Made by a program: the position numbers and the translations under genes. From an uncultured Bacteroidales bacterium (GTDB taxonomy: Bacteria > Bacteroidota > Bacteroidia > Bacteroidales > P3): DNA of 23,847 nucleotides. This document shows positions 15,023 through 22,919 of the stretch, piece after piece (position 1 is the first letter of the stretch; every line of letters begins with the position of its first letter). The stretch is from positions 1 through 23,847 of the forward strand of contig CAMNIH010000012.1 in assembly GCA_946540365.1 (NCBI GenBank). Direction: 5' to 3'. The notes below the pieces were generated by a model. The model saw nothing but the letters and a program-made list of their open reading frames with translations. It was not told the origin of the DNA and searched no databases.

Positions 15023-16221
15023 GACTGAAACTGATAGGACTTATAGGGCTTCTGGGTCTTATAGGCCCTATGAGTTCCGCCAATGCACAGGACAGTGTCC
15101 GCTTGGCACTGCACCTGGACGGCACCCTGTTCATGGTCGACAACGAGTATACGGGCTGCCGACTGGACGGATATACCCTGCCGGGCTTTGCGCTGCGGCC
15201 TACCGTGGCATGGCGCCCCGGCGGGCCGTTGACGCTGCAGGGAGGCCTGCACTGGCTCCACTACTGGGGTGGCAGCGGATTCCCCTCGGGGCCACTAAAC
15301 GAAGTACGCCCCACGGGATCCGACACGTTGGTCGGACCACACATACTCCCATGGCTCCAGGCACGCTTCGACTTCGGCAACAACGTCACCCTGGTGATCG
15401 GCTCGCTCAACAACACTGACGGACATGGTCTTGTCTGTCCGCTGTACAATCGTGAACGCCTCTATGCCGTCGATCCCGAAGCAGGGGCCCAGCTGCTGAT
15501 AGAGCAACGTCTGCTCACCGCCGACCTCTGGGTCGACTGGCGCCAATTCATCTGGGATCGCAGTCCAATGCAGGAAATCATCAACGGCGGCCTGACACTG
15601 GTACCTCGGTGGTCATCGGGCCGATGGTCGGCCGAGCTGCCGCTGGCAGCCGTCGTGCAGCATCGCGGGGGTGAAGGGTTGACAGACACCACCCTGGGAC
15701 ATTACAACCTTCTCAACGCCACCGTCGGGCTGCGACTCGGCTACCGTATCGGCAGCATGTGGTTGAAGGCCGAAGGCAACCTGCTCGGATATGCCCGCAC
15801 CGGCCATCCCGAAGGGGAACTTGTGTATGACGAATGGGGCTGCCTGCGCTCGGAACCGCTGGACTACAAACGCGGATGGGGCGCTTGGACCCGCATGGCT
15901 GCCCAATGGGACCATGGAGCCATCGAGGTCGCCTACTGGGTCAGCGAACGATTCCGCCCCATTCTGGGCAGCTACCACTACTCCAACTTCTCGTCCAACA
16001 CCTCGTCGATGACACACGACCGCATCAAAGTGCTCAGCGTCGGCGGACACTACCGCTGGCAGTGGACGGGGTACGATCTGGAGCTGCAAGGCACACTCTA
16101 CCATTACTTTCCATTCACCGCTGACCGGAAAGACTACTGGAAATGCTACTGTCCATCGGAGACGATGGCATCGCTGGGGGTGCTGGTCCGACTGCACCCC
16201 ACAATACGTCTGATAAAATGA
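15019..16221 (+). CDS. Probable outer-membrane beta-barrel protein of unknown function
   Basis: No family is recognised for this 400-residue protein. Residues 1-24 are a signal peptide made almost entirely of Leu-Ile-Gly triplets (MRLKLIGLIGLLGLIG, then PMSSANAQ). The mature part shows many alternating hydrophobic/aromatic strands separated by turns rich in Gly, Asp and Asn, such as LTADLWVDWRQFIWDRS, ATVGLRLGYRIGSMWLKAEG and HYRWQWTGYDLELQGTLYHY, and it ends with a strand (MASLGVLVRLHPTIRLIK). That pattern fits a barrel of 14-18 strands in the outer membrane. It overlaps both the lipoprotein gene and ribF by 4 bp (ATGA), so it is translated as part of the operon. Function cannot be given; a role together with the lipoprotein is possible. 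Confidence 0.78.
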   Translation: MRLKLIGLIGLLGLIGPMSSANAQDSVRLALHLDGTLFMVDNEYTGCRLDGYTLPGFALRPTVAWRPGGPLTLQGGLHWLHYWGGSGFPSGPLNEVRPTGSDTLVGPHILPWLQARFDFGNNVTLVIGSLNNTDGHGLVCPLYNRERLYAVDPEAGAQLLIEQRLLTADLWVDWRQFIWDRSPMQEIINGGLTLVPRWSSGRWSAELPLAAVVQHRGGEGLTDTTLGHYNLLNATVGLRLGYRIGSMWLKAEGNLLGYARTGHPEGELVYDEWGCLRSEPLDYKRGWGAWTRMAAQWDHGAIEVAYWVSERFRPILGSYHYSNFSSNTSSMTHDRIKVLSVGGHYRWQWTGYDLELQGTLYHYFPFTADRKDYWKCYCPSETMASLGVLVRLHPTIRLIK

Positions 16222-17132
16222 CAACCCGACTCTTCCAACTATACAATACTAAGGGCAAGTGCGATAGCGCACCACGTGCGACAGCGGTCACCATCGGAGT
16301 GTTCGACGGTGTTCATCGCGGCCATCAATCACTCATAGCACAGCTGGCAGCACAACGCGATACACTCGCCCCACTGGTGGTCACACTCACCTCCCACCCC
16401 TCCTTCGTACTCGGACGACGGGAGAACGAATACTGGCTCGACGATAGCGACGAACACATACAACTGCTCTTCGACGCTGGCGCCGAATACGTTGCCGTGA
16501 TGCCTTTCACCACCGACGTGGCACAGCTCACAGCCTGTCAGACAGCGCGGCTGATGCACGAGCAACTGGGCATGCGGACACTGCTTCTGGGCTACGACGG
16601 ACGCTTCGGCAACCGACAGCACGACGACTTTGCACGGCTGCCGCAACTTGCCGACGAGCTGAATTTCCACCTTGCACAAGGCGCCCCCTTCAACGTCGAC
16701 GGGCGTCCCATCAGCTCCTCCCGCATACGCGAGACCCTGGAGCAGGGTGCCGTAGAGAATACGGCGACCCTGCTGGGCCGTGCCTACACCCTGCGCGGCA
16801 CGGTGAGCCACGGCCGCGGCGTGGGACACACCCTGGGATTCCCCACTGCCAACATCGACCTCTCCGCCACCCGCAAGATGCTTCCCCGCGAAGGAGTCTA
16901 TGCCGTTCGCCTCGGCCGCTGGCGCGGCATGGCCAACCTCGGCACCGCACCCACCTTTGCCGTCGACAAGCCGCTGCTCGAGGTACACCTGCTCGACTTT
17001 GACGGAGACCTGTACGGCCAACAGGTCGAAGTGCATTTCCTCCGCCGCCTTCGCGACATCATCCGCTTCGATTCACGCGAAGCGCTGCAACAGCAACTGC
17101 AAAAAGACCTCAATATCTGCCGACAACTATGA
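16218..17132 (+). CDS. ribF: Bifunctional riboflavin kinase/FAD synthetase
   Basis: The 304-residue protein converts riboflavin to FMN and then to FAD. The N-terminal nucleotidyltransferase domain has GVFDGVHRGHQ (residues 27-37), LLLGYDGRFG (about 122-131) and SSSRIRE (166-172). The C-terminal flavokinase domain has GHTLGFPTANID (about 203-214) and the stretch EVHLLDFDGDLYGQQVEV. Length is typical for RibF. The usual histidine in GYDHRFG is a glycine here; this position varies in the family. The start overlaps the barrel-protein stop and its end overlaps the amidase start by 4 bp each. ATG 16218 was chosen because the extra upstream codons lie in the barrel gene and do not fit RibF. Confidence 0.95.
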   Translation: MTTRLFQLYNTKGKCDSAPRATAVTIGVFDGVHRGHQSLIAQLAAQRDTLAPLVVTLTSHPSFVLGRRENEYWLDDSDEHIQLLFDAGAEYVAVMPFTTDVAQLTACQTARLMHEQLGMRTLLLGYDGRFGNRQHDDFARLPQLADELNFHLAQGAPFNVDGRPISSSRIRETLEQGAVENTATLLGRAYTLRGTVSHGRGVGHTLGFPTANIDLSATRKMLPREGVYAVRLGRWRGMANLGTAPTFAVDKPLLEVHLLDFDGDLYGQQVEVHFLRRLRDIIRFDSREALQQQLQKDLNICRQL

Positions 17133-17884
17133 GCCCGCTCAGCATCACCCTTTTCCAGCACAACATTGTTTGGGGCGACCCCGAAAGCAACCGTCGCCAA
17201 GTGGCGGCGGCGCTGGCTACCGCCCCCCACAGCGACATATTCGTCGTCCCCGAGACCTTCACCACCGGCTTCGGCGACCACATGGCTGCGCTGGCCGAAC
17301 CGGCCGACGGTCCCACCCTGCATTGGGCGCAGCAGGCAGCCGCGCAGCACGACACCCTCCTTGTCGGCACCTGGATCGTCAGCGAGCACGGCCGCTGCTA
17401 CAACCGCCTCCACTGGGTGTTCCCTGACAGCACCTACGGACACTACGACAAAGCGCACACCTTCCGCCCCAGCGGCGAGCACGACCAGATCAGCCGTGGC
17501 ACCGAACGGACGGTGTTCGAATACAAAGGGTGGCGCATCAAGCCCGCCGTCTGCTACGACCTGCGCTTCCCCAAATGGCTGCGCAACGACGGGCTGAGCT
17601 ACGACCTTCTGCTCGTCTGCGCCAACTGGCCCGCCAGCCGCCGCGAGGCCTGGACCACTCTCCTCCGCGCCCGCGCCATCGAGAATCTGTGCTATGTCGT
17701 CGGATGCAACCGCACCGGCATCGACGGCGTCGGCGGCGAATACAGCGGCGACAGCGCCATCATCGACTACAAGGGATTCCCCGTCGCCGCCTCCGGCGAC
17801 AGCGACACCCTCAGCGCCGCCCTCGACCTGGAGCGCCTCGGCTCCTTCCGCCAGAAGTGGCCCTTATATCTTGATTTCGACTAA
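17129..17884 (+). CDS. Nitrilase-family amidase (omega-amidase/YafV-like)
   Basis: This 251-residue cytoplasmic protein belongs to the carbon-nitrogen hydrolase superfamily. Its catalytic triad is Glu42 in VPETFTTGF, Lys108 in YDKAHTF and Cys142 in AVCYDLRFPKW. The ETF-TGF and CYDLRFP forms are those of the YafV/Nit2 branch, which hydrolyses 2-oxoglutaramate or 2-oxosuccinamate as a metabolite-repair step. Other members of the superfamily accept different amides, so the substrate is an inference. The length is normal. It overlaps ribF by ATGA and is directly followed (TAA then ATG) by mutS2. No aminotransferase partner is nearby. Confidence 0.9.
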   Translation: MSPLSITLFQHNIVWGDPESNRRQVAAALATAPHSDIFVVPETFTTGFGDHMAALAEPADGPTLHWAQQAAAQHDTLLVGTWIVSEHGRCYNRLHWVFPDSTYGHYDKAHTFRPSGEHDQISRGTERTVFEYKGWRIKPAVCYDLRFPKWLRNDGLSYDLLLVCANWPASRREAWTTLLRARAIENLCYVVGCNRTGIDGVGGEYSGDSAIIDYKGFPVAASGDSDTLSAALDLERLGSFRQKWPLYLDFD

Positions 17885-20362
17885 ATGAACAGTATTGAGC
17901 AGAAACTCGGTTTCGACCGCATACGATCCCTGGTGGCCGAGCATACGACCAACAGCCTGGCCCGTCAGATGACGGACCAGATGACCTTTATGACCGACTA
18001 CGAGTCCCTGCAGCACGAGCTGCAGCTGGTGGAGGAAATGCGCCAGATCGTGCTGATGGAAAGCGAATTCCCGCAGCAGGACTTCATCGACCTCACCCCC
18101 ACCCTCGCCCACCTTCGCATGGGCAACACCTTCATACCGCCCGAGGCCCTGTTCGACCTCAAGCTCTCGCTGCGCACCATCCGCGACTGCTACCGCTTTC
18201 TGGTGTCCGACCAGGCCGAGCGGTCCGACACGCCCAACCACTTCAAATACCCCCGGCTGGCCAACCTCGCCGTCGAGGTGGAATTGGGCTACGGCGGCAA
18301 GAGCTCGCAGTTGAACGTCATCAACTCGCTCCTGGGCCAGCTCATCGACGACCACGGCGAGATCTACGACAACGCCTCGCCCGCCCTGGCCGAGATACGG
18401 CGCACCAAGGCCCGCAAGGCCGCCGAGGTGGACGCCCAGGTGGCAGGTGCCCTGGCCCGCGCCAAGCGCGAGGGATGGGCCCCTGAAGGGGCCGAGGTGA
18501 CCATCCGCGACGGCCGTCCCGTCATCCCCCTGCTCACCACCCACCGCCGCAAGATCCGCGGCCTCATCCAGGACGAGAGCGCCAGCCGTCAGACCGCCTT
18601 CGTGGAACCCAGCGAGGTGGTGGAGCTGGGCAACGACCTGCGCGAACTCGACTTCGACGAACGCCACGAAATACAACGCATCCTCCTGGCTTTCAGCGAC
18701 CGCCTGCGCCCCCTGCTGCCGCAGCTCGAGGAGGCCTACCTCTTCCTGGCCCGCATCGACTTCCTGCGGGCCAAGGCCCGCGTGGCCGTCGAGCTGAACG
18801 CCAGCGTCCCGCTGCTTCATCCCGAGCCGCGCATCGAGTGGCTCGACGCACGCCATCCACTGCTCTACCTCCAGAAGCGTGACGGCGTGGTGCCGTTCGA
18901 TCTGCGGCTGTCGGGCCAGCCCGACACGGCCGCCCGGCCTCGCATACTGATCATTTCCGGCCCCAACGCCGGCGGCAAATCGGTGTTGCTCAAGGCCGTG
19001 GGACTCATACAGTACATGCTGCAGTGCGGCCTGGCGGTGCCGTTGCGGGCCACGTCGGAGTGCGGCCTCTTCTCGTCGGTGTTCATCGACATCGGCGACC
19101 AGCAGAGCATCGACAACGACCTCTCGACCTACACCTCGCACCTGCAGAACATGAAAACGCTCCTTGCCTCGGCCGACGCAGGCACCCTCTTCCTGCTCGA
19201 CGAGCTGGGCGGCGGCACCGAACCGCGCAGCGGCTGCGCCATCGCCGAAGCCCTCCTCGAGGCGCTCTACAACCGCGGGGCCTACGGCGTGGTGACCACC
19301 CACTTCGCCGACCTCAAGCTGCTGGCCGACCGGCTGCCCCACGTCGTCAACGGCGCCATGCTTTTCGACACCGACCAGATGCGCCCCCTCTATCGCCTCA
19401 GCATCGGCCATCCCGGCTCCAGCTTCGCCTTCGAGATTGCCGAGAGCATCGGCTTCCCGAAAGAAATACTCGATCGCGCCGGCGAGATGGTGGGCCGCGA
19501 GCAGCTCAATTTCGAGCACCAGCTGCAACAGCTCGAACTGGACAAGAAAGAAATCGAACGCCAGAAAGAGGAGCTGCGTGTGGCCGACGAGTTCCTGGCC
19601 GAAGTGACCGAGAAGTACCAGCGCCTCAGCGACAACCTCCAGGCCCGGCGGCACGACATCATCAGCAGCGCCCGCCACGAGGCGCAGCAGATCCTGGAAG
19701 GGGCCAACCGCACCGTCGAGCGCACCATCAGCGACATCAAAAGCGCCCACGCCGAACGCGAGGCCACCCGCAAAGCCCGCGAGGCTTTGGCCCAGGCCAC
19801 CGAGCAGAACACCCGGGCACAGTCGGAACTCAAAGAGCAGCGCGAGAAACGCCGCGCCGCCGACAGCACCGCCACCACCGCCCCGACGGCCGACCTGCCC
19901 ATCGCGGTGGGCACCATCGTCCGCATCGACGGCGAGGAGACCTTCGGCCAGGTGGTGGAAATCAAGGGCAAGAAAGCCGTCGTGGAGAGCAACAGCATCC
20001 GCATGACGATCCCCCTCGGACGCCTGCAAGCCACCGCCAAGCAGAAGATACCCGCCACCCGCGCCACCACCAACGTCAGCCACGGCATCTACGACTCCAT
20101 GAACGAAAAACGGGCCCGCTTCAACCCCACCCTCGACCTGCGCGGCCACCGCGCCGAAGAGGCGCTCGACGAGCTCCACCAGTTCCTCGACACCGCCCTG
20201 CTGCTCAGCGAGAAGGAAGTGCGCATACTGCACGGCAAAGGCTACGGCATCCTCATGCAGGCCATACAGCAGGAACTGCGGAACATGCGCGAAGTGCGCA
20301 CCTTCCACCCAGAGAAGCTGGAACTCGGCGGCGCCGGCGTCACCGTAGTGGAGCTACGCTGA
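17885..20362 (+). CDS. mutS2: Endonuclease MutS2
   Basis: The 825-residue protein is MutS2, which acts on branched DNA and, in some bacteria, on collided ribosomes. After an N-terminal helical core region comes the ATPase domain with Walker A GPNAGGKS (359-366), the Walker B region LFLLDELGGGTE and the switch VVTTHFADLK. A long charged coiled coil (about residues 535-665) follows, then a KOW-like linker (VGTIVRIDGEETFGQVVEIK). The C-terminal Smr nuclease domain has LDLRGHR (750-756) and HGKGYG (from His783). All parts are present, so it should be active. It begins immediately after the amidase stop and closes the operon. Its last 23 bp overlap the convergent DUF4919-like gene. Confidence 0.96.
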   Translation: MNSIEQKLGFDRIRSLVAEHTTNSLARQMTDQMTFMTDYESLQHELQLVEEMRQIVLMESEFPQQDFIDLTPTLAHLRMGNTFIPPEALFDLKLSLRTIRDCYRFLVSDQAERSDTPNHFKYPRLANLAVEVELGYGGKSSQLNVINSLLGQLIDDHGEIYDNASPALAEIRRTKARKAAEVDAQVAGALARAKREGWAPEGAEVTIRDGRPVIPLLTTHRRKIRGLIQDESASRQTAFVEPSEVVELGNDLRELDFDERHEIQRILLAFSDRLRPLLPQLEEAYLFLARIDFLRAKARVAVELNASVPLLHPEPRIEWLDARHPLLYLQKRDGVVPFDLRLSGQPDTAARPRILIISGPNAGGKSVLLKAVGLIQYMLQCGLAVPLRATSECGLFSSVFIDIGDQQSIDNDLSTYTSHLQNMKTLLASADAGTLFLLDELGGGTEPRSGCAIAEALLEALYNRGAYGVVTTHFADLKLLADRLPHVVNGAMLFDTDQMRPLYRLSIGHPGSSFAFEIAESIGFPKEILDRAGEMVGREQLNFEHQLQQLELDKKEIERQKEELRVADEFLAEVTEKYQRLSDNLQARRHDIISSARHEAQQILEGANRTVERTISDIKSAHAEREATRKAREALAQATEQNTRAQSELKEQREKRRAADSTATTAPTADLPIAVGTIVRIDGEETFGQVVEIKGKKAVVESNSIRMTIPLGRLQATAKQKIPATRATTNVSHGIYDSMNEKRARFNPTLDLRGHRAEEALDELHQFLDTALLLSEKEVRILHGKGYGILMQAIQQELRNMREVRTFHPEKLELGGAGVTVVELR

Positions 20363-20819
20363 ACCTACGCCTCCCCTTGATCTTGAACCACAGCGGGGCG
20401 CCGAAGTCCGTGGCCACCTGCTGCGCATCGTCGCGCGAAGTGACGTGCAGCGGCCGCCGCCGGCTGCCGTTGCCGCTGCTCCACACGGCGGTGGTCAGCA
20501 TCTGATAGTGCCACCAGGCGACGCCCGCCTGCCGCGAGGCCATGCCGAAGCGCGATCCAACGGCCATCAGGCGCGTGTGGGCCCCGCTGAGCATTCCGCA
20601 CTCACCGCCATAATAGAGGCAGCGCAGGTCGTCGACCGTCAGCGACGTGTCCTGCCGCGCAAAGCGTCTCTCGAGCGAATCCATGAAGTAAGGCCCCGAC
20701 GGATCGGCCACCACACGTGCTATCTTGCGGTAGTTCGGCTTCATCGTGGCCCCTGCCTCCTGCGCATACGCAACCAACAACATGGAATTCAAAGCAATAA
20801 GTAGCAATATCTTCTTCAT
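20340..20819 (-). CDS. Short exported DUF4919-like protein
   Basis: This 159-residue protein starts with the signal peptide MKKILLLIALNSMLLVAYAQ. The first mature part (YRKIARVVADPSGPYFMDSL, later DTSLTVDDLRCLYYGG) resembles the start of the DUF4919 family of Bacteroidales. Typical members are, from memory, over 200 residues. Here the middle appears shortened and the end (WFKIKGRRRFSVAPLR) is unusually basic and runs 23 bp into mutS2 on the opposite strand. Either it is a compact member, or the original C-terminus was lost and replaced by read-through. ATG 20819 is preferred to the longer open frame because of the signal peptide and the -7 box at 20841-20848. The function of the family is unknown. 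Confidence 0.7.
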   Translation of the reverse strand: MKKILLLIALNSMLLVAYAQEAGATMKPNYRKIARVVADPSGPYFMDSLERRFARQDTSLTVDDLRCLYYGGECGMLSGAHTRLMAVGSRFGMASRQAGVAWWHYQMLTTAVWSSGNGSRRRPLHVTSRDDAQQVATDFGAPLWFKIKGRRRFSVAPLR

Positions 20820-20840
20820 AGCGGCATTCTTTTCCAAGTG

Positions 20841-20848
20841 CAAAGATA
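20841..20848 (-). promoter_or_regulatory. Bacteroidota -7 box for the DUF4919-like gene
   Basis: On the minus strand it reads TATCTTTG, the same box as for kamD, 21 nt before ATG 20819. The leader would be about 15 nt. Confidence 0.6.
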
Positions 20849-20919
20849 CAAAATTATCCCAAATCCGCCCCTCATAATAGCCCCCCGCCTGCATTTTCAG
20901 CCCCTCCACCCGCTATCCT

Positions 20920-20985
20920 CCAGGCATCATCTAGGCATCATCCAGGCATCATCCAGGCATCCCCTCTGCATCATCTCTGCATAAA
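20920..20985. repeat. Tandem repeat, six 11-bp units
   Basis: Six consecutive 11-mers read CCAGGCATCAT, CTAGGCATCAT, CCAGGCATCAT, CCAGGCATCCC, CTCTGCATCAT and CTCTGCATAAA. All six share GCAT at unit positions 5-8, and the last two form a second sub-type. The block lies in the 268-bp divergent spacer between the DUF4919-like gene and hydF. It has the same period and a CATC core like the block at 6343-6397. There are no spacers, so it is not CRISPR. An 8-bp palindrome CATGCATG (20988-20995) follows. Confidence 0.85.
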
Positions 20986-21075
20986 AGCATGCATGAAGCA
21001 TCGTAAGGCAGGCCTTGAGGCGGGGCTACTGACAGACGGTTGATAAGTTTTTTTACATAGAACTTACTTTTTTTG

Positions 21076-21083
21076 TATTTTTG
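21076..21083 (+). promoter_or_regulatory. Bacteroidota -7 box very close to the hydF start
   Basis: TATTTTTG matches TAnnTTTG but ends only 4 nt before the hydF ATG. If it is the true -7 box, transcription would begin at or next to the start codon and the mRNA would be leaderless. Confidence 0.5.
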
Positions 21084-21087
21084 CAGC

Positions 21088-22272
21088 ATGAAAACCAATG
21101 ATTCGAAGCCGCGAATCGGCCTCTTCGGCCGACGGAACGTAGGCAAGAGTTCGCTCGTCAACTACCTGACCGGACAGCAGATAGCCATCGTCAGCGACAC
21201 CGCCGGCACCACCACCGACCCCGTGCGCAAGAGCATGGAGATCGGCGGCATAGGGCCTGTGGTGCTGGTGGACACAGCCGGCATCGACGACGAGGGCAGC
21301 CTGGGGGCCCAACGGGTGGAGAAGAGCATGGCGGCGTTGGCCGAGGTGAACCTGGCGCTGCTGCTCTTCACGGAGTGGGGCGACCCCGAGGAGCGGGTCG
21401 ACCGCTGGTGCCGCGACCACGGCACGCCGTTGCTGCGGATAAGGAGCAAGACGGACATCCCGGGGTATCCGGGCAAAACGGAGATAGCTGAGAATCCTGA
21501 TTTCCTGCTCACTACCACCGACCCGACACTGCGCGAGGGTCTCCTCGAGGCCATCCGGCGGGCGATGCCCGAGAGCGCCTACCGCAGCCGCAGCCTGCTG
21601 GGCGACATCGTCGGCAAAGGCGACACGGTGGTGCTGGTGACGCCGATCGACAGTTCGGCCCCCGAAGGGAGGATGATTCTGCCACAGGTGCAGGTGCTGC
21701 GCGACCTGATAGACCGGCATGCCGTCGCGGTGTTCTGCCAGCCGGACGAGCTGGTCGGCACGCTGGCCTCGCTGCACGGGGCGCCGCGGCTTGTGGTGAC
21801 CGACAGCCAGGCGTTCAAGGCGGTGGCCGCCACGGTGCCCGATGCGGTGCCGCTGACAAGCTTCAGCGTGGTGCTGGCCCGCCAGAAGGGGCTCTTCGAC
21901 GAGTACCTGCGTGGCACACGCACGATGGGACACCTGCAGGACGGCGACCGGGTGCTGCTGCTGGAGAGCTGCACGCACAACGTCACCTGCGAGGACATCG
22001 GCCGCGTGAAGCTGCCTGCCGCCCTGCGCCGGACCACAGGGAAGGCTATTGAATGCGAGGTAATTGGCGGACAATCGCCACTGCCGACCGACCTTTCGCG
22101 CTACGCGCTGGTCATACAGTGCGGCGGATGCGTCATCACGGCACAACAAGTCAAGGCGCGCCTGCTGCCCGCCCTCGAGGCCGGCGTGCCGGTGAGCAAC
22201 TACGGCCTGGCACTGGCCTGGTGCAACGGCATATTCGAGAGAGCGACAAGAATTTTCACACACATAAACTAA
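21088..22272 (+). CDS. hydF: [FeFe]-hydrogenase H-cluster maturation GTPase HydF
   Basis: The 394-residue protein is HydF, the scaffold GTPase on which the diiron subcluster of the H-cluster is built (with HydE and HydG) before transfer to the [FeFe]-hydrogenase. The N-terminal GTPase domain has GRRNVGKSSL (G1), DTAGTTTDPV (G2 region) and LVDTAGIDDEG (G3). The C-terminal iron-sulfur domain has Cys295-x-His297, then Cys345 and Cys348 in VIQCGGCVI. The spacing agrees with the CxH-x46-53-HCxxC motif, but the second His is Gln344 here. ATG 21088 is fixed by the G1 motif near residue 15; a TTG at 21073 in the same frame lies before the -7 box end and is less likely. HydE, HydG and the hydrogenase are not in the window. 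Confidence 0.93.
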   Translation: MKTNDSKPRIGLFGRRNVGKSSLVNYLTGQQIAIVSDTAGTTTDPVRKSMEIGGIGPVVLVDTAGIDDEGSLGAQRVEKSMAALAEVNLALLLFTEWGDPEERVDRWCRDHGTPLLRIRSKTDIPGYPGKTEIAENPDFLLTTTDPTLREGLLEAIRRAMPESAYRSRSLLGDIVGKGDTVVLVTPIDSSAPEGRMILPQVQVLRDLIDRHAVAVFCQPDELVGTLASLHGAPRLVVTDSQAFKAVAATVPDAVPLTSFSVVLARQKGLFDEYLRGTRTMGHLQDGDRVLLLESCTHNVTCEDIGRVKLPAALRRTTGKAIECEVIGGQSPLPTDLSRYALVIQCGGCVITAQQVKARLLPALEAGVPVSNYGLALAWCNGIFERATRIFTHIN

Positions 22273-22283
22273 CACATGATATC

Positions 22284-22919
22284 ATGGAAAAATTCACCAT
22301 TTTAGTCAATCGCGAAGCCGGTTCCGGCGGCAAAGAAATCGCCGAGAAGCTGGGTGAGCTCCTGCACGTCAACGTATACAGCAAAGCCGCCATCGACGGG
22401 CTGATCAAGCACTTCGGCCTCACAGAAGAGGAGATCGAGCACATACGGTCGCGCAAGCAGAACTGGTGGGACGAGGTGTGCCGGTTCCACCGCCAGTTTG
22501 CGGCCAGCAGCGACCCGCTGGCCATCGACCAGGAGGTAACGCCGATGCAGCTGTACCACACCGAAGCCAAGCTGCTGAAGGAGCTGGCTGCCGAGGAGAG
22601 CTGCATCATCGTGGGGCGTGCGGGGTTCCATATCTTCAAGGACGACCCGAACGCCATCAAGGTGTTCGTTATCGCCGACCGGAAAGACCGTGTGGAGCGC
22701 CTCAGCCGCAAGCTCGGCATCGACGCCAAAGAGGCCGAGAAGACCATCGACGAGGTCGACAAGGAGCGCGAGGCCTTCACGAAGACCTTCGCCGGCGTGT
22801 CGCGCTACGACGCCCGCAACTACGACCTGGTATGCAACGTGTCGCACCTCGAGCCCGAGGCAATAGTCCGTTCGCTGGAATACATCATCAAAGAGAGAAA
22901 CACGCATCTCCATGGTTGA
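22284..22919 (+). CDS. Cytidylate kinase-like family protein
   Basis: This 211-residue protein belongs to the cytidylate-kinase-like P-loop family (PF13189 type). It has the P-loop NREAGSGGKEIAEKLGE near the N-terminus in place of the standard GPAGSGK. It also has YSKAAIDGLIKHFGL, IIVGRAGFHIFKD and the Arg-rich lid region DRKDRVERLSRKLG. The family is annotated by similarity to Cmk, but its true substrate is generally untested and a separate housekeeping cmk usually exists. The open frame extends upstream into hydF, but ATG 22284 lies 11 bp after the hydF stop and gives the family start. Its end overlaps folA by 8 bp, so hydF, this gene, folA and cinA are probably co-transcribed. Confidence 0.88.
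   Translation: MEKFTILVNREAGSGGKEIAEKLGELLHVNVYSKAAIDGLIKHFGLTEEEIEHIRSRKQNWWDEVCRFHRQFAASSDPLAIDQEVTPMQLYHTEAKLLKELAAEESCIIVGRAGFHIFKDDPNAIKVFVIADRKDRVERLSRKLGIDAKEAEKTIDEVDKEREAFTKTFAGVSRYDARNYDLVCNVSHLEPEAIVRSLEYIIKERNTHLHG

Noticed and set aside
17864..20308. An 814-codon open frame antisense to mutS2
   Set aside because: Same codon-bias effect; the MutS2 frame has complete Walker and Smr motifs and the antisense product is low-complexity.
20920..20985. CRISPR-like array
   Set aside because: The units are 11 bp and directly adjacent, with no unique spacers and no cas genes nearby.
21073..21087. TTG at 21073 as the hydF start
   Set aside because: It adds only five residues and lies before the -7 box, so it would not be on a transcript made from that promoter.
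21064..22275. A 403-codon open frame antisense to hydF
   Set aside because: Composition is His/Arg/Ala-rich without domain features; HydF motifs define the real frame.
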